Positions 21,417-37,015 of a stretch of DNA of 64,000 nt are shown here, in pieces; within the stretch, counting starts at the first letter, position 1; each line of letters starts with the position of its first letter. Made by a program: the position numbers and the translations under genes. The stretch covers positions 21,120,520 to 21,184,519 of the forward strand of contig CM062289.1 in assembly GCA_031216915.1 (NCBI GenBank), given 5' to 3'. The notes below the pieces were generated by a model. The model searched no databases. It saw nothing but the letters and a program-made list of their open reading frames with translations, and was not told the DNA's origin. Source of the stretch: Pictodentalium vernedei. Lineage: Eukaryota; Mollusca; Scaphopoda; Dentaliida; Dentaliidae.

Positions 21417-21780
21417 AGGGAGCTCGGTGGCTCAGTAGGTAGAGGTGCAGGCTGCAAGCCGTGAGGTCCTCAGTTCGAATCCCACCTGCGGCAACCGCGT
21501 TGTGTCCTGGGGCAAGCCACTTCATCTCCAATGCCCACGTGGGGGAACGATGACGCCGTGTACTAAGGCGTACTGCACGTCAATGGTATGTATGCCTTCA
21601 ACCAATCTTACCATGCCTGTGCTGCAGTGCGGAGTTAGGATGTTGGGGTGCTGGCAGCTGCTCGTCATTGCTTGGTTCTCTCCGGGTTCTCCGGCTTCCT
21701 CCACCCTTAAAACTGTCATGGTCATGAGTAGCCATTGTGCATAAATATGTGACCTTAGACATCAATAAATGAATAAATAA
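21417..21780 (+). mobile_element. tRNA-derived SINE, copy 1 (364 bp)
   Basis: Inserted in the satellite between direct repeats GTATATACAC (21407-21416 and 21781-21790). The head has a pol III A box TGGCTCAGTAGG (21428-21439) and a B box AGTTCGAATCC (21472-21482). It resembles a tRNA, from memory closest to tRNA-Cys, because GGCTGCAAG…GAGGTCC follows the A box. The body contains TTGTGTCCTGGGGCAAG and TCTCCGGGTTCTCCGGCTTC, both of a type widespread in animal SINEs. The tail is (AATAAATG)-like and ends AATAAATAA. The 99- and 67-codon frames inside are not genes. Confidence 0.88.
21428..21482 (+). promoter_or_regulatory. Internal pol III promoter (A and B boxes) of SINE copy 1
   Basis: The A box TGGCTCAGTAGG and the B box AGTTCGAATCC have 32 bp between them, within the range of tRNA-type promoters. 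The B box keeps the core GTTCGAATCC. In copy 2 (23391) the first A-box base is G instead of T. Copy 3 (27853) keeps both boxes, with TGTTCGAATCC as its B box. Transcription of the SINE would also read into the plus strand of the downstream satellite unless a T run stops it. Confidence 0.7.
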
Positions 21781-23390
21781 GTATATACACTACCACTGAC
21801 ATATCCTTCATCTCTCTATGTGATTTAGAATATACACTACCACTGACATATCCTTTATCTCCTTATGTGATTTAGTATATACACTACCCCTGACATATCC
21901 TTCATCTCTCTATGTGATTTATTATATACAGTACCACTGGCATATCCTTCATCTCTCTATGTGATTTAGTATGTACACTACCACTGACATATCCTTTCTC
22001 ACTCTATCTATGTGATTTATTATATACAGTATGACTGACATATCCTTCATCCCTCGATGTGATTTAGTATATACACTACCACTGACATATCCTTCATCTC
22101 TCAAAGTGATTAGTATATACGCTACTACTGACATATCCTTCATCTCTTTATGTGATTTAGTATATACACTACACTGATATATCCGTTATCTCTCTATGTG
22201 ATCTATTATATACACTCCCACTGACATATCCTTCATCTCCCGATGTAATTTTTTATATACACTGCCACTGACGTATCCTTCATCTCTCTAAGTGATTTAG
22301 TATATACGCTACTACTGACATATCCTTCATCTTTCTGTGTGATTTGGTATATACACTACCACTGACAATTCCGTCATTTCTCCTTGTTATTTAGTAGATA
22401 CACTACCACTGACATATCCTTCATCTCTCTGTGTGATTTGGTATATACACTACCACTGACATATCCGTCATATCTCTATGTGATTTAGTACATACACTAC
22501 CTCTAACATATCCTTCATCTCTCGTTGTGATTTATTATATACACTACCACTGACATATCCTTCATCTCCCGATGTGATTTATTATATACACTGCCACTGA
22601 CATATCCTTCATCTCTCTATGTGATATAGTATATACACTACCACTGACATATCCATGATATCTCTTTGACATTTAGTATATACCCTACCACTGACATATC
22701 CTTCATCTCTCTATGTGATTTAGTATATACACTACCACTGACATATCCTTCATCTCTCTTTGACATTTAGTATATACACTACCACCGACACATCGTCCAT
22801 CTCTCTATATCAGTTAGTATATACACTACCACTGACATATTCTTTATCTCTCTATGTGATTTAGTATATACACTACCACTGACATATCCTTCATCTCTCT
22901 ACGTCAGTTAGTATATTCTCTACCACTGACATATCCTTCATCTCTCTATGTCAGATAGTATATACACTACCACTGACATATCCTTCATCTCTTCATGTGA
23001 CTTAGTATATACACTACCACAGACATAACCTTCATCTGTCTATGTGATTTAGTATATATACTACCACTGACTTATTCTTCATCTCTCTATCACAGTTTGT
23101 ATATACACTACCACTGACATGCCCTTGAACTCTCTAAGTGATTTAGTATATACTCTACCACTGACATAACCTTCATCTCTCGATGTGATTTAGTATATAC
23201 ACTGCCACTGACATATCCTTCATCTCTCTAAGTGATTTAGTATATACACTACCACTGACATATCCTTCATCTCTCTATGTGATTTACTATATACACTACC
23301 ACTGACATAACCTTCATCTGTCTAAGTGATTTAGTATATACTCTACCACTGACCTATCCTTCATCTCTCTATGTCGGTTAGTATATACAC

Positions 23391-23754
23391 AGGGAGTGCG
23401 GGGGCTCAGTAGGTAGAGGTGCAGGCTGCAAGCCGTGAGGTCCTCTGTTCGAATCCCACCTGCCGCAACCGCGTTGTGTCCTGGGGCAAGACATTTCATC
23501 TCCATTGCCCACGTGGGGGCACGATGACGCCGTGTACTAAGGCGTACTGCACGTCGATGGTATATATGCCTTCAACCATTCTAACCATGCCTGTGCTGCA
23601 GTGTGGAGTTACGATGTTGGGGTGCTGGCAGCTGCTCGTCATTCCTCGGTTATCTCCGGGTACTCCGGCTTCTTCCACCCTTAAAACTGTAATGTTCATG
23701 ATTAGCCATTGTGCATAAATATGTGACCTTAGACATCAATAAATGAATAAATAA
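23391..23754 (+). mobile_element. tRNA-derived SINE, copy 2 (364 bp)
   Basis: Same length and orientation as copy 1 and same insertion point in the unit. It is preceded by GTATATACAC (23381-23390) and followed by ATATATACAC (23755-23764). The A box is GGGCTCAGTAGG (23402-23413), with a lost first T, and the B box is TGTTCGAATCC (23446-23456). The flanking satellite variants on both sides match those of copy 1, so it probably arose by duplication and not by a new insertion. Confidence 0.88.
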
Positions 23755-26700
23755 ATATATACACTACCACTGACATATCCTTCATCTCTCTATGTGATTT
23801 AGAATATACACTACCACTGACATATCCTTCATCTCTCTATGTGGTTTAGTATATACACTACCCCTGACCTATCCTTCATCTCTCTATGTGATTTATTATA
23901 TACAGTACCACTGACATATCCTTCATCTCTCTATGTGATTTAGTATATACACTACCCCTGACCTATCCTTCATCTCTCTATGTGTTTTATTATATACAGT
24001 ACCACTGACATATCCTTCATCCCTCGATGTGATTTAGTATATACACTACGACTGACATATCCTTCATCTCTCTAAGTGATTAGTATATACACTACACTGA
24101 TATATCCGTTATCTCTCTATGTGATCTATTATATACACTACCCCTGACATATCCTTCATCTCCGGATGTATTTTTTTATATACACTGCCACTGACATATC
24201 CTTCATCTCTCTAAGTGATTTAGTATATACACTACTACTGACATATCCTTCATCTCTCTGTTTGATTTGGTATATTCACTACCACTGACAATTTCGTCAT
24301 TTCTCCATGTGATTTAGTAGATACACTACCACTGACATATCCTTCATCTCTCTGTGTGATTTGGTATATACACTACCACTGACATATCCGTCATATCTCT
24401 ATGTTATTTAGTATATACACTACCACTAACATATCCTTCATCTCTCGTTGTGATTTATTATATACACTACCACTGACATATCCTTCATCTCCCGATGTGA
24501 TTTATTATATACACTGCCACTGACATATCCTTCATCTCTCTTTGTGATTTAGAATATGCACTACCACTGACATATCCTTCATCTGTCTATGTGATTTAGT
24601 ATATACACTACCACTGACATATCTTTCATCTCTCTATGTGATTTAGTATATACACTACCACTGACATATCCTTCATCTCTCTTTGACATTTTGTATATAC
24701 ACAACCACCGACATATCCTTCATCTCTCTATATCAGTTAGTATATACACTACCACTGACATATCCTTCATCTCTCTTAGTGATTAGTATATACACTGCCA
24801 CTGACATATCCCTCATCTCTCTATGTCAGTTAGTATATACTCTAACACTGACATATCCTTCATCGCTCTATGTGATTTTGTATATACATTACCACTGACA
24901 TATCCTTCATCTCTCTATGTGATTTAGTATATACGCTACTACTGACATATCCTTCATCTCTCTGTGTGATTTGTTAAATACACTACCACTGACAATTCCG
25001 TCATATCTCTATGTGATTTAGTATATACGCTACCACTGACATATCCTTCGTCTCTGTGTGTGTTTTGGTATATACACTACCACTGACATATCCGTCATAT
25101 CTCCATGCGATTTAGTATATACACTACCACTAACATATCCTTCATCTCCCGATGTGATTTTTTATATACACTGCCACTGACATATCCTTCATCTCTCTAT
25201 GTGTTTTAGTATATACACTACCACTGACATATCCATGATATCTCTTTGACATTTAGTATATACACTACTACTGACATATCCTTCATCTCTCTAAGTGATT
25301 TAGTATATACGCTATTACTGACATATCCTTCATCGCTCTATGTGATTTTGTATATACAATACCACTGACATATCCTTCATCTCTCTATGTGATTTAGTAT
25401 ATACACTACCACTGACATAACCTTCATCTCTCTATGTGATTTAGCATATACACTACCACTGACGTAACCTTCGCCTGTCTATGTGATTTAGTTTAAACAC
25501 TACCACTGACATATCCTTCATCTCTCTTTGACATTTAGTATGTACACTACCACTGACATATCCTTTTTCTGTCTATGTGATTTAGTAGATACACTACACT
25601 GAAAAACCCTTCATCTGTCTCTGTGATTTAGTATATACACTACCACTGACATATCCTTCATCCCTCGATGTGATTTATTATATGCACTAACACTAACATA
25701 TTCTTCATCCCAGGATGTGATTTATTATGTACACTAACACTGACATATTCTTCATCCCTCGATGTGATTTAGTATATACACTACCACTGACATATCCGTC
25801 ATATCTCTATGCGATTTAGTATATACACTACCACTGACATATCCTTCATCTCTCTAAGTGATTTAGTATATACACTACCACTGATGTACTCTTCATCTCT
25901 CTAAGTGATTTAGTATATACACTACCACTGACGTACTCTTCATCTCTCTATGTGACTTAGTTATACACTACCAGTGGCATATCCTTCATCTCTCTGTGTG
26001 ATTTAGTGTATGCACTACCACTGACATATCCTTCATCTCTCTATCTGATTTAGTATATACACTCCCACTGACATATCCTTAATCTCTCTATGTGATTTAG
26101 TATATACACTACCACTGACATATCCTTCATCTCTGTGTGTGATTTGGTATATACACTACCACTAACTTATCCGTCATATCTCTATGTGATTTAGTATATA
26201 CACTGCCAATAACATATCCTTCATCTCTCGTTGTGATTTATTATATACACTACCACTGACATATCATTCATCTCTCGATGTGATTTATTATATACACTGC
26301 CACTGACATATCCTTCATCTCTCTATGTGATTTAGTATATAGACTACCACTGACATATCCATGACATCTCTTTGACATTTAGTATACACACTACCACTGG
26401 CATATCCTTCATCTGTCTATCTGATTTAGTATATACAATACCACTGACATATCTTTCATCTCTCTATGTAATTTAGTATGTAAACTACCACTGACATATC
26501 CTTCATCTCTCTTTGACATTTAGTATATACATTACCACTGACATATCCTTCATCTCCTTATGTGATTTAGTATATACACTACCCCTGACATATCCTTCAT
26601 CTCTCTATGTGATTTATTATATACAGTACCACTGGCATATCCTTCATCTCTCTATGCGATTTAGTATGTACACTACCACTGACATATTTTTCCTCTCTCT

Positions 26701-27852
26701 TTCTATGTGATTTATTATATACAGTATGACTGACATATCCTTCATCCCTCGATGTGATTTAGTATATACACTACCACTGACATATCCTTCATCTCCCGAT
26801 GTAATTTTTTATATACACTGCCACTGACATTTCCTTCATCTCTCTAAGTGATTTAGTATATACGCTACTACTGACATATCCTTCATCTCTCTGTGTGATT
26901 TGGTATATACACTACCACTGACAATTCCGTCATTTCTCCATGTGATTTCGTAGATACACTACCACTGACATATCCTTCATCTCTCTGTGTGATTTGGTAT
27001 ATACACTACCACTGACATATCCGTCATATGTCTATGTGATTTAGTATATACACTACCTCTAACATATCCTTCATCTCTCATTGTGATTTATTATATTCAC
27101 TACCACTGACATATCCTTCATCTCCCGATGTGATTTATTATATACACTACCACTGACATATCTTTCAACTCTCCATGGGATTTAGTATATACACTACCAC
27201 TGACATATCCTTCATCTCTCTTTGACATTTAGTATATACACTACCACCGACACATCCTCCATCTCTCTATATCAGTTAGTATATACACTACCACTGACAT
27301 ATTCTTTATCTCTCTATGTGATTTAGTATATACACTACCACTGACATATCCTTCATCTCTCTATGTCAGTTAGTATATTCTCTACCACTGACATATCCTT
27401 CATCTCTCTGTGTCAGATAGTATATACACAACCACTGACATATCCTTCATCTCTTCATGCGACTTAGTATATACACTACCACAGACATAACCTTCATCTG
27501 TCTATGTGATTTAGTATATACACTACCACTGACTTATTCTTCATCTCTCTATCACAGTTTGTATATACACTACCACTGACATGCCCTTCAACTCTCTATG
27601 TGATTTAGTATATACTCTACCACTGACATAACCTTCATCTCTCGATGTGATTTAGTATATACACTGCCACTGACATATCCTTCCTTTCTCTAGGTGATTC
27701 AGTATATACACTACCACTGACATATCCTTCATCTCTCTATGTGATTTACTATATACACTACCACTGACATAACCTTTATCTGTCTAAGTGATTTAGTATA
27801 TACTCTACCACTGACCTACCCTTCATCTCTCTATGTCGGTTACTATATACAC

Positions 27853-28216
27853 AGGGAGCGCGGTGGCTCAGTAGGTAGAGGTGCAGGCTGCAAGCCGTGA
27901 GGTCCTCTGTTCGAATCCCACCTGCGGCAACCGCGTTGTGTCCTGGGGCAAGATATTTCATCTCCATTGCCCACGTGGGGGCACCATGACGCCGTGTACT
28001 AAGGCGTACTGCACGACGATGGTATGTATCCCTTCAACCAATCTAACCATGCCTGTGCTGCAGTGCGGAGTTACGATGTTGGGGTGCTGGCCGCTGCTCG
28101 TCATTGCTCGGTTCTCTCCGGGTACTCCCGCTTCCTCCACCCTTAAAACTGTTATGGTCATGATTCGCCATTGTGCATAAATATGCGACCTTAGACATCA
28201 ATAAATGAATAAATAA
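27853..28216 (+). mobile_element. tRNA-derived SINE, copy 3 (364 bp)
   Basis: Again 364 bp, flanked by CTATATACAC (27843-27852) and ATATATACAC (28217-28226). The left flank matches copy 2 for at least 300 bp, including the CACAGTTTGTATATACAC and ACTGACATGCCCTTCAACTC variants. The right flank differs from copies 1 and 2 and instead resembles satellite near 24.28 kb (CTGACAATTTCGTCATTTC). A rearrangement therefore occurred directly at the SINE's 3' end after duplication. Confidence 0.88.
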
Positions 28217-31200
28217 ATATATACACTACCACTGACAATTTCGTCATTTCTCCATGTGATTTAGTAGATACTCTACCACTGACATAATCTTCATCCCTCT
28301 GTGTGATTTGGTATATACACTACCACTGACATATCCGTCATATCTCTATGTGATTTAGTATATACACTACCACTGACATATCCTTCATCTCCCGATGTGA
28401 TTTATTATATACACTCCCACTGACATATCCTTCATCTCTCTATGTGATTTAGTATATACACTACCACTGACATATCCTTCATCTCTGTGTGTGATTTGGT
28501 ATAAACACTACCACTGACATATCCGTCATATCTCTATGTGATTTAGTTTATACACTGCCGCTAACATATCCTTCATCTCTCGTTGTGATTTATTATATAC
28601 ATTACCACTGACATATCATTCATCTCTCGATGTGATTTATTATATACATTGCCACTGACATATCCTTCATCGCTGTATGTGATGTAGTATATAGACTACC
28701 ACTGACATATCCATGATATCTGTTTGACATTGCGTATACGCTCTACCACTGAAATATCCTTCATCTGTCTATGTGATTTAGTATATACAATACCACTGAC
28801 ATATCTTTCATCTCTCTATGTGATTTAGTATATACACTACCACTGACATATCCTTCATCCCTCGATGTGATTTATTATATGCACTAACACTGACATATTC
28901 TTCATACCTCGATGTGATTTATGATATACACTTCCACTGACATATCCTTCATCTCTCTAGGTGATGTATTATATACACTACCACTGACATCTCCTTCCTC
29001 TCCCGATGTGATTTAGTATATACACTACCACTGACGTATTCTTCATCTCTCTATGTGACTTAGTTATACACTACCAGTGGCATATCCTTCATCTCTCTGT
29101 GTGATTTAGTGTATACACTACCACTGACACATCCTTCATCTCTCTATGTGATTTAGTATATACACTCTTCCTGACATATCCTTCATCTCTCTGTTTGATT
29201 TGGTATATACACTACCACAGACATATCCGTCATATCTCTATGTGATTTAGTATATACACTACCACTAACATATCCTTCATCTCTCGTTGTGATTTATTAT
29301 ATACACTACCACTGACATATCCTTCATCTCCCGATGTGATTTATTATATACACTGCCACTGACATATCCATGATATCTCTTTGACATTTAGCATACACAC
29401 TACCACTGACATATCCTCCATCTGCCTATGTGATTTAGTATATACACTACCACTGACATATCTTTCATCTCTCTATGTCATTTAGTATATAGACTACCAC
29501 TGACATATCCTTCATCTCTCTTTGACATTTAGTATATACACTACCACCGACATATCCTTCATGTCTCTATATCAGTTAGTATATACACTACCACTGACAT
29601 ATCCTTCATCTCTCTAAGTATTTAGTATATACACTGCCACTGACATATCCCTCATCTCTCTATGTCAGATAGTATATACTCTAACACTGACATATCCTTC
29701 ATCGCTCTATGTGATTTTGTATATACATTACCACTGACATATTCTTCATCTCTCTATGTGATTTAGTATATACGCTGCTACTGACATATCCTTCATCTCT
29801 CTGTATGATTTGGTAAATACACTACCACTGACAATTCCGTCATATCTGTATGTGATTTAGAATATACGCTACCACTGACATATCCTTCATCTCTGTGTGT
29901 GTTTTGGTATATACACTACCACTGACATATCCGTTATATCTCTATGCTATTTAGTATATACACAACCACTAACATATCCTTCATCTCCCGATGTGATTTA
30001 TTATATACACTGCCACTGACATATCCTTCATCTCTCTATGTGATTTAGTATATACACTACCACTGACATATCCTTGATATCTCTTTGACAATTATTATAT
30101 ACACTACTACTGACATATCCTTCATCTCTCTAAGTGATTTAGTATATACGCTATTACTGACATATCCTTCATCGCTCTATGTGATTTTGTATATACATTA
30201 CCACTGACATATCCTTCATCTCTCTATGTGATTTAGTATATACACTACCACTGACATAACCTTCATCTCTCTATGTGATTTAGCATATACACTACCACTG
30301 ACGTATCCTTCGCCTGTCTATGTGATTTAGTTTAAACACTACCACTGACATATCCTTCATCTGTCTATGTGATTTAGTATATACACTACCACTGACATAT
30401 CCTTCATCCCTCGATGTGATTTATTATATGCACTAACACTAACATATTCTTCATCCCAGGATGTGATTTATTATGTACACTAACACTAACATATTCTTCA
30501 TCCCAGGATGTGATTTATTATGTACACTAACACTGACATATTCTTCATCCCTCGATGTGTTTTGGTATATACACTACCACTGACATATCCGTCATATCTC
30601 TATGCGATTTAGTATATACACTACCACTGACATACTTTTCATCTCTCTATGTGACTTAGTTATACACTACCAGTGGCATATCCTTCATCTCTCTGTGTGA
30701 TTTTGTGTATACACTACCACTGACGTATCCTTCATCTCTCAATATGTTTTAGTATATACACTACGATTGACATATCCTTCATCTCTCTGTGTGATTTAAT
30801 GTATACACTACCACTGACATATCCATCATCTCTCTATGTGATTTAGTATATACACTACCACTGACATATCCTTCATCTCTCTATGTGATTTAGTATATAC
30901 ACTACCACTGACATATCCTTCATCTCTCTATGTGATTTAGTATATACACTACCACTGACATACTCTTCATCTCTCTATGTGACTTATTTATACACTACCA
31001 GTGGCATATCCTTCATCTCTCTGTGTGATTTAGTATATACACTCCCACTGACATATCCTTCATCTCTCTATGTGATTTAGTATATACACTACCACTGACA
31101 TATCCTTCATCTCTGTGTGTGATTTGGTATATACACTACCACTGACATATCCGCCATATCTCTATGTGATTTAGTATATACACTGCCACTAACAAATCCT

Positions 31201-34200
31201 TCATCTCTCGTTGTGATTTATTATATACACTACCACTGACATATCATTCATCTCTCGATGTGATTTATTATATACACTGCCACTGACATATCCTTCATCG
31301 CTCTATGTGATTTAGTATATAGACTACCACTGACATATCCATGATATCTCTTTGACATTTAGTATACACACTACCACTGACATATCCTTCATCTGTCTAT
31401 GTGATTTAGTATATACAATACCACTGACATATCTTTCATCTCTCTATGTGATTTAGTATATAAACTACCACTGACATATCCTTCATCTCTCTTTGACATT
31501 TAGTATATACATTACCACTGACATATCCTTCATCTCTCTATGTGATTTAGTATATACACTACCACTGACATAACCTTCACCTCTCTATGTGATTTAGTAT
31601 ATACACTACCAGTAACGTATCCTTCGCCTGTCTATGTGATTTACACTACCATTGAAATATCCATCATCTCTCTTTGACATTTAGTATGTACACTACCACT
31701 AACATATTCTTCATCTGTCTATGTGATTTAGTATATACACTACCACTGACGTATTCTTCACCTCTCTATGTGACTTAGTTATACACTACCATTGGCATAT
31801 CCTTCATCCCTCGATGTGATTTATTATATACACTACCACTGACATATCCTTCATCCCTCGATGTGATTTATTATATGCACTAACACTGACATATTCTTCA
31901 TCCCTCGATGTGATTTATGATATACACTTCCACTGACATATCCTTCATCTCTCTAGGTGATGTATTACATACACTACCACTGACATCTCCTTCCACTCCC
32001 GATGTGATTTAGTATATACACTACCACTGACGTATTCTTCACCTCTCTATGTGACTTAGTTATACACTACCATTGGCATATCCTTCATATCTCTGTGTGA
32101 TTTAGTGTATACACTACCACTGACATATCCTTCATCTCTCTATGTGATTTAGTATATACACTCTCGCTTATATTTCCTTCATTTCTCTATGTGATTTAGT
32201 ATATACACTACCACTGATATATACTCCAACTCTCTACTCTACATCAGTTAGTATGTACACTACCACTGACACATCCTTCATCTCTATGTCATTTAGTATA
32301 TACACAACCACAGACATATCCTTCGTCTCTCTATGTGATTTACTATATACACTACCACTGTCATATCCTTCATCTGTCTATGTCAGTTAGTATATACACT
32401 ACCACTGACATATCCTTCATCTCTCTATGTCTGTTTGTTTATACACTACCACCGACATATCCATCACCTCTCTATGGCAGATAGTATATGCACTACCACT
32501 GACATATCCTTGATCTCTCTATGTGATTTAGAATATACACTACCACTGACATATTCTTCATCTCTCTATGTGATTTAATATATACACTACCACTGACATA
32601 TCCTTCATCTCTCTATGTGACTTAGTATACACACTACTACTAACATATTCTACATCTCACTATATGATTTAGTTTATACACCAAAACTGTCATATCCTTC
32701 ATCTCTCTATGTGATTTATTATAAACACTACCACTGGCATATACTTCATCTCTCTATGTGATTTAGTATATACACTACCACTGACATATCCTTCATCTCT
32801 CTATGTTGGATAGTATTTACACTACCTCTGACACATCGTTCATCTCTCTCTCTGTGATTTAGTATAGACGCTACCACTGACACATCCTTTATCTCTCTAT
32901 GTCAGTTAGTATATACACTACCACTGACTCATCCTTCGTCTCTCTATGTGATTTAGTATATACACAACCACTGACATATCCTTCATGACTCTATGTGATT
33001 TAGTATATACACTACCACTGACATATCCTTCATCTGTCTATGTCAGTTAGTATATACACTACCACTGACATACACATCATCTCCCGATGTGAATTATGAT
33101 ATACACTGCCAGTGACATATCCTTCATCTGTCAATGTGGTTTAGTATATACATTACCACTGACATACCCTTCATCTCTCTACGTCAGTTAGTATATACAC
33201 TACCACTGACATATCCTTCATCTGTCTATGTGATTTAGTATATACACTCTCACTGACATATCCTTCATCCCTCTATGTCAGTTAGTATATACACTACCAC
33301 TGTCATGTCCTTCCTCTCTCTATGTCAGTTAGTATATTCACTACCACTGACATATCCTTCATCAATCGATGTGATTTAGTATATACACTACCACCGACAT
33401 GTCCTTCATCTCTCTATGTGATTTTTATATTCACTACCACTGACATATCCTTCATCTCTCTGTGTGATTTAGTATATACACTACCACTGACATATACTTC
33501 ATCTCTCTATGTCAGTTAGTATATACACTACCACTCGATCTGATTTAGTATATACAGTACCACAGACATAACCATCATCTGTCTATGTGATTTAGTATAT
33601 ACACTACCACTCACTTCTCCTTCATCTGTCTATGTGATTTAGTATATACACTGCCACTGACATATCCTTCATCCCTCTATGTGATTTAGTATACACACTA
33701 CCACTGACATATCCTTCATCTGTCTACGTAATTTAGTATACACACTCCACTGACATATCCTTCACCTGTCTATGTCAGTTAGTATATACACTACCACTGA
33801 CATATCCTTCATCTCTCTATGTCAGTTAGTATATACACTACCATCGACACATCCTTCATCTCTCTATGTCAGTTAGTATATACACTACCACTAACATATC
33901 CTTCATCTCTCTGTGCGATTTAGTATATACACTACCACTGACATATCCTTCATCTCTCTATGTCAGTTAGTATATACACTACCGCTGACATATCCTTCAC
34001 CTCTCGATGTGATTTAGTATATACACTAAGACTGACATATCCTCCATCTGTCTATGTGATTTCGTATATATGCTGCCACTGACTTATTATTCACCTCTCT
34101 ATCTCAGTTAGTATATATCCTACCACTGACATATCCTTCATCTGTCTATGTGATTTATAATATACTCTACCACTGACATATTGTTCATCTGTCTATGTGA

Positions 34201-35794
34201 TTTAGTACATACACTACCACTGACATATCCTTTATCTCTCTATGTCAGTTAGTATATGCACTACCATCGACACATCCTTCATCTCTCTTTGTCAGTTAGT
34301 ATAAACACTACCACTGACATATCCTTCATCTCTCTGTGCGATTTAGTATATACACTACCACTGACATATCCTTCATCTCTCTATATCAGTTAGTATATAC
34401 ACTACCACTGACATATCCTTCATCTATCGATGTGATTTAATATATACAGTACCACAGACATAACCTTCATCTGTCTATGTGATTTAGTATATACACTACC
34501 ACTGACTTATCCTTCATCTCTCTATCTCAGTTAGTATATGCACTACCAATGACATATCTTTCTTCTGTCTATGTGATTTAGTATATACACTACCACTGAC
34601 ATATCCTTCATCTGTCTATGTGATTTAGTATATACACTACCACTGACATATCCTTCATCTGTCCATGTGATTTATAATGTACACTACCACTGACATATCC
34701 TTCATCTATCTGTCTGATTTAGATTATACATTACAACTGACATATCCTTCATCTGTCTATGTGATTTAGTATATACACTACCACTGACATATCCTTCATC
34801 TCTCTATGTGATTTAGTATATACACTACCACTGACATATCCCTCATCTCTCTATGTGATTTATTATATACACTACCTCTGACATATCCTTCATCTCTCTA
34901 TGCGATTTAGTATATACACTACCACTGACATAACCTTCCTTTCTCTATGTGCTTTAGTATATACACTACCACTTACATATACTTTATATCTCTATGTCGG
35001 TTAGTATTTATACTGCCTCTGATACCTCCTTCATCTCTCTATGTGATTTAGTATAGACACTACCACTGACACATCCTTCATCTCTCTACGTCAGTTAGTA
35101 TATACACTACCAATGACACATCCTTCATCACTCTACGTGATTTAGTATATACACTGCCACTGACATATCCTTCAACTGTCTATGTCAGTTAGTATATACA
35201 CTACCTTTGGCATATCCTTCATCTCTCTATGGCAGGTAGTATGTACTCTACCACTGACATATCCCCGTCTCTCTATGTCAGTTAGTATATACACTACCAG
35301 TGACATAACCTTCATATCTCTATGTCAGTTAGTATATACACTAACATTGACATATCCTTCATCTCTCTATATCAGTGAGTATATACACTACCACTGACAT
35401 ATCCTTCATCTCTCTGTGTGATTTAGTATATACACTACCACTGACATATCCTTCATCTCTCTGTGCCAGTTAGTATATACACTTCCACTGACATACCCTT
35501 CATCTCTCTATGTGATTTAGTATATACATTACCCCTGACGTATCCTTCATCTCTCTTTGACATTTAGTATATACACGACCACTGTCTTATCCTTCATCTG
35601 TCTATGTGATTTAGAATATACACTACCACTGACAAAACCTTCCACTCTCTATGTGATTTACTATATACACTACCACTGACATAACCTTCATCTGTCGAAG
35701 TGATTTTGTATACACACTACCACTGACATATCCTTCATCTCTCTATGTGATTTAGTATATACGCTACCACTGACATATCCTTCATCTCTCTATG

Positions 35795-37015
35795 TGATTT
35801 AGAATATACACTACCACTGACATATCCTTCATCTCCTATGTGATTTAGTATATACACTACCCCTGATATGTCCTTCATCTTTCTATGTGATTTAGTATAT
35901 ACACTACCACTGACATATCCTTCATCTGTCTATGTGATTTAGTATATACACTACAACTGACATATCCTTCATCTGTCTATGTGATTTAATATATGCACTA
36001 CCACTGAGATATTCTTCAACTCCCGGTGTGATTTAGTATATACACTACCACTGACATATCCTTCATCTCTCTATGTGATTTAGTGTATACACTACCACTG
36101 ACGTATCCTTCATCTGTCTATGTGATTCAGTATATACACTACCACTGACATATCCTTCATCTGTCTATGTGATTCAGTATATACACTACCCCTGACGTAT
36201 CCTTCATCTGTCTATGTGATTTAGTATATACATTACCACTGACATATCCTTCATCAGTCTATGTGCTTTGGTATACACACTACTCCTGACGTATCCTTCA
36301 TCTGTCTATGTGACATAGAATATACACTACCACTGGGATATCCTTCATCTGCCTATGTGATTTAGTACAGACACTACCACTGGCATATCCTTTATCTCTC
36401 TATGTGATTTAGTATATACACCACCACTGACAATTCCTTCATCTCTCTATGTGATTTTGTATATACACTACCACTAACATATCCTTCATCTGTCTATGTG
36501 ATTTAGTATATACGCTACCACTAACATATCCTCCATCCCTCGATGTGATTTATTATATACACTACCCCTGACCTATCCTTCATCTGTCTATGTGATTTAG
36601 TATATACACCACCACTGACATGTCCTTCATCTCTCTATGTGATTTATTATATACACTACCACTGACATATCCTTCATCCGTCTATGTGTTTTAGTATATA
36701 CACTACCACTCACATATCCTTCATCTCTCTATGTGATTTATTATATACACTACCACTGACATATCCTTTATCTCTCTATGTGACTTAGTATATACATTAC
36801 CACTGAGATATCCTTCATCTCTCTATCTGATTTAGTATATACACTACCACTAACATACCCTTCATCTCGCGATGTGATTTAGTATATACACCGTAACTGC
36901 AATATCCTTCATCTCTCTATGTCAGTTAGTATTTACAGTACCTCTGACATATCCTTCATCTCTCTGTGTGATTTAGTATATACACTACCACTGACATATC
37001 CTTCATCTCTCTATC
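35795..37015 (+). repeat. ~1.2-kb satellite block, copy 1
   Basis: Recurs at about 38643-39820. The rare junction ATCTCCTATGTGATTTAG (35831 and 38683) and the variant TTCATCTCGCG (36861 and 39666) appear in both, with offsets of 2852 and 2805. The difference is exactly 47, so one unit was lost or gained between the copies. Confidence 0.8.

Noticed and set aside
21417..21490. Functional tRNA gene
   Set aside because: A and B boxes are present, but acceptor-stem pairing is not convincing and the sequence continues into a SINE body with an A-rich tail, so it is a SINE head and not a tRNA gene.
21340..28180. Repeated 99-, 67- and 63-codon frames at the three SINEs
   Set aside because: They lie on opposite strands of the same tRNA-derived SINE and recur only because the SINE does. 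SINEs do not encode protein.
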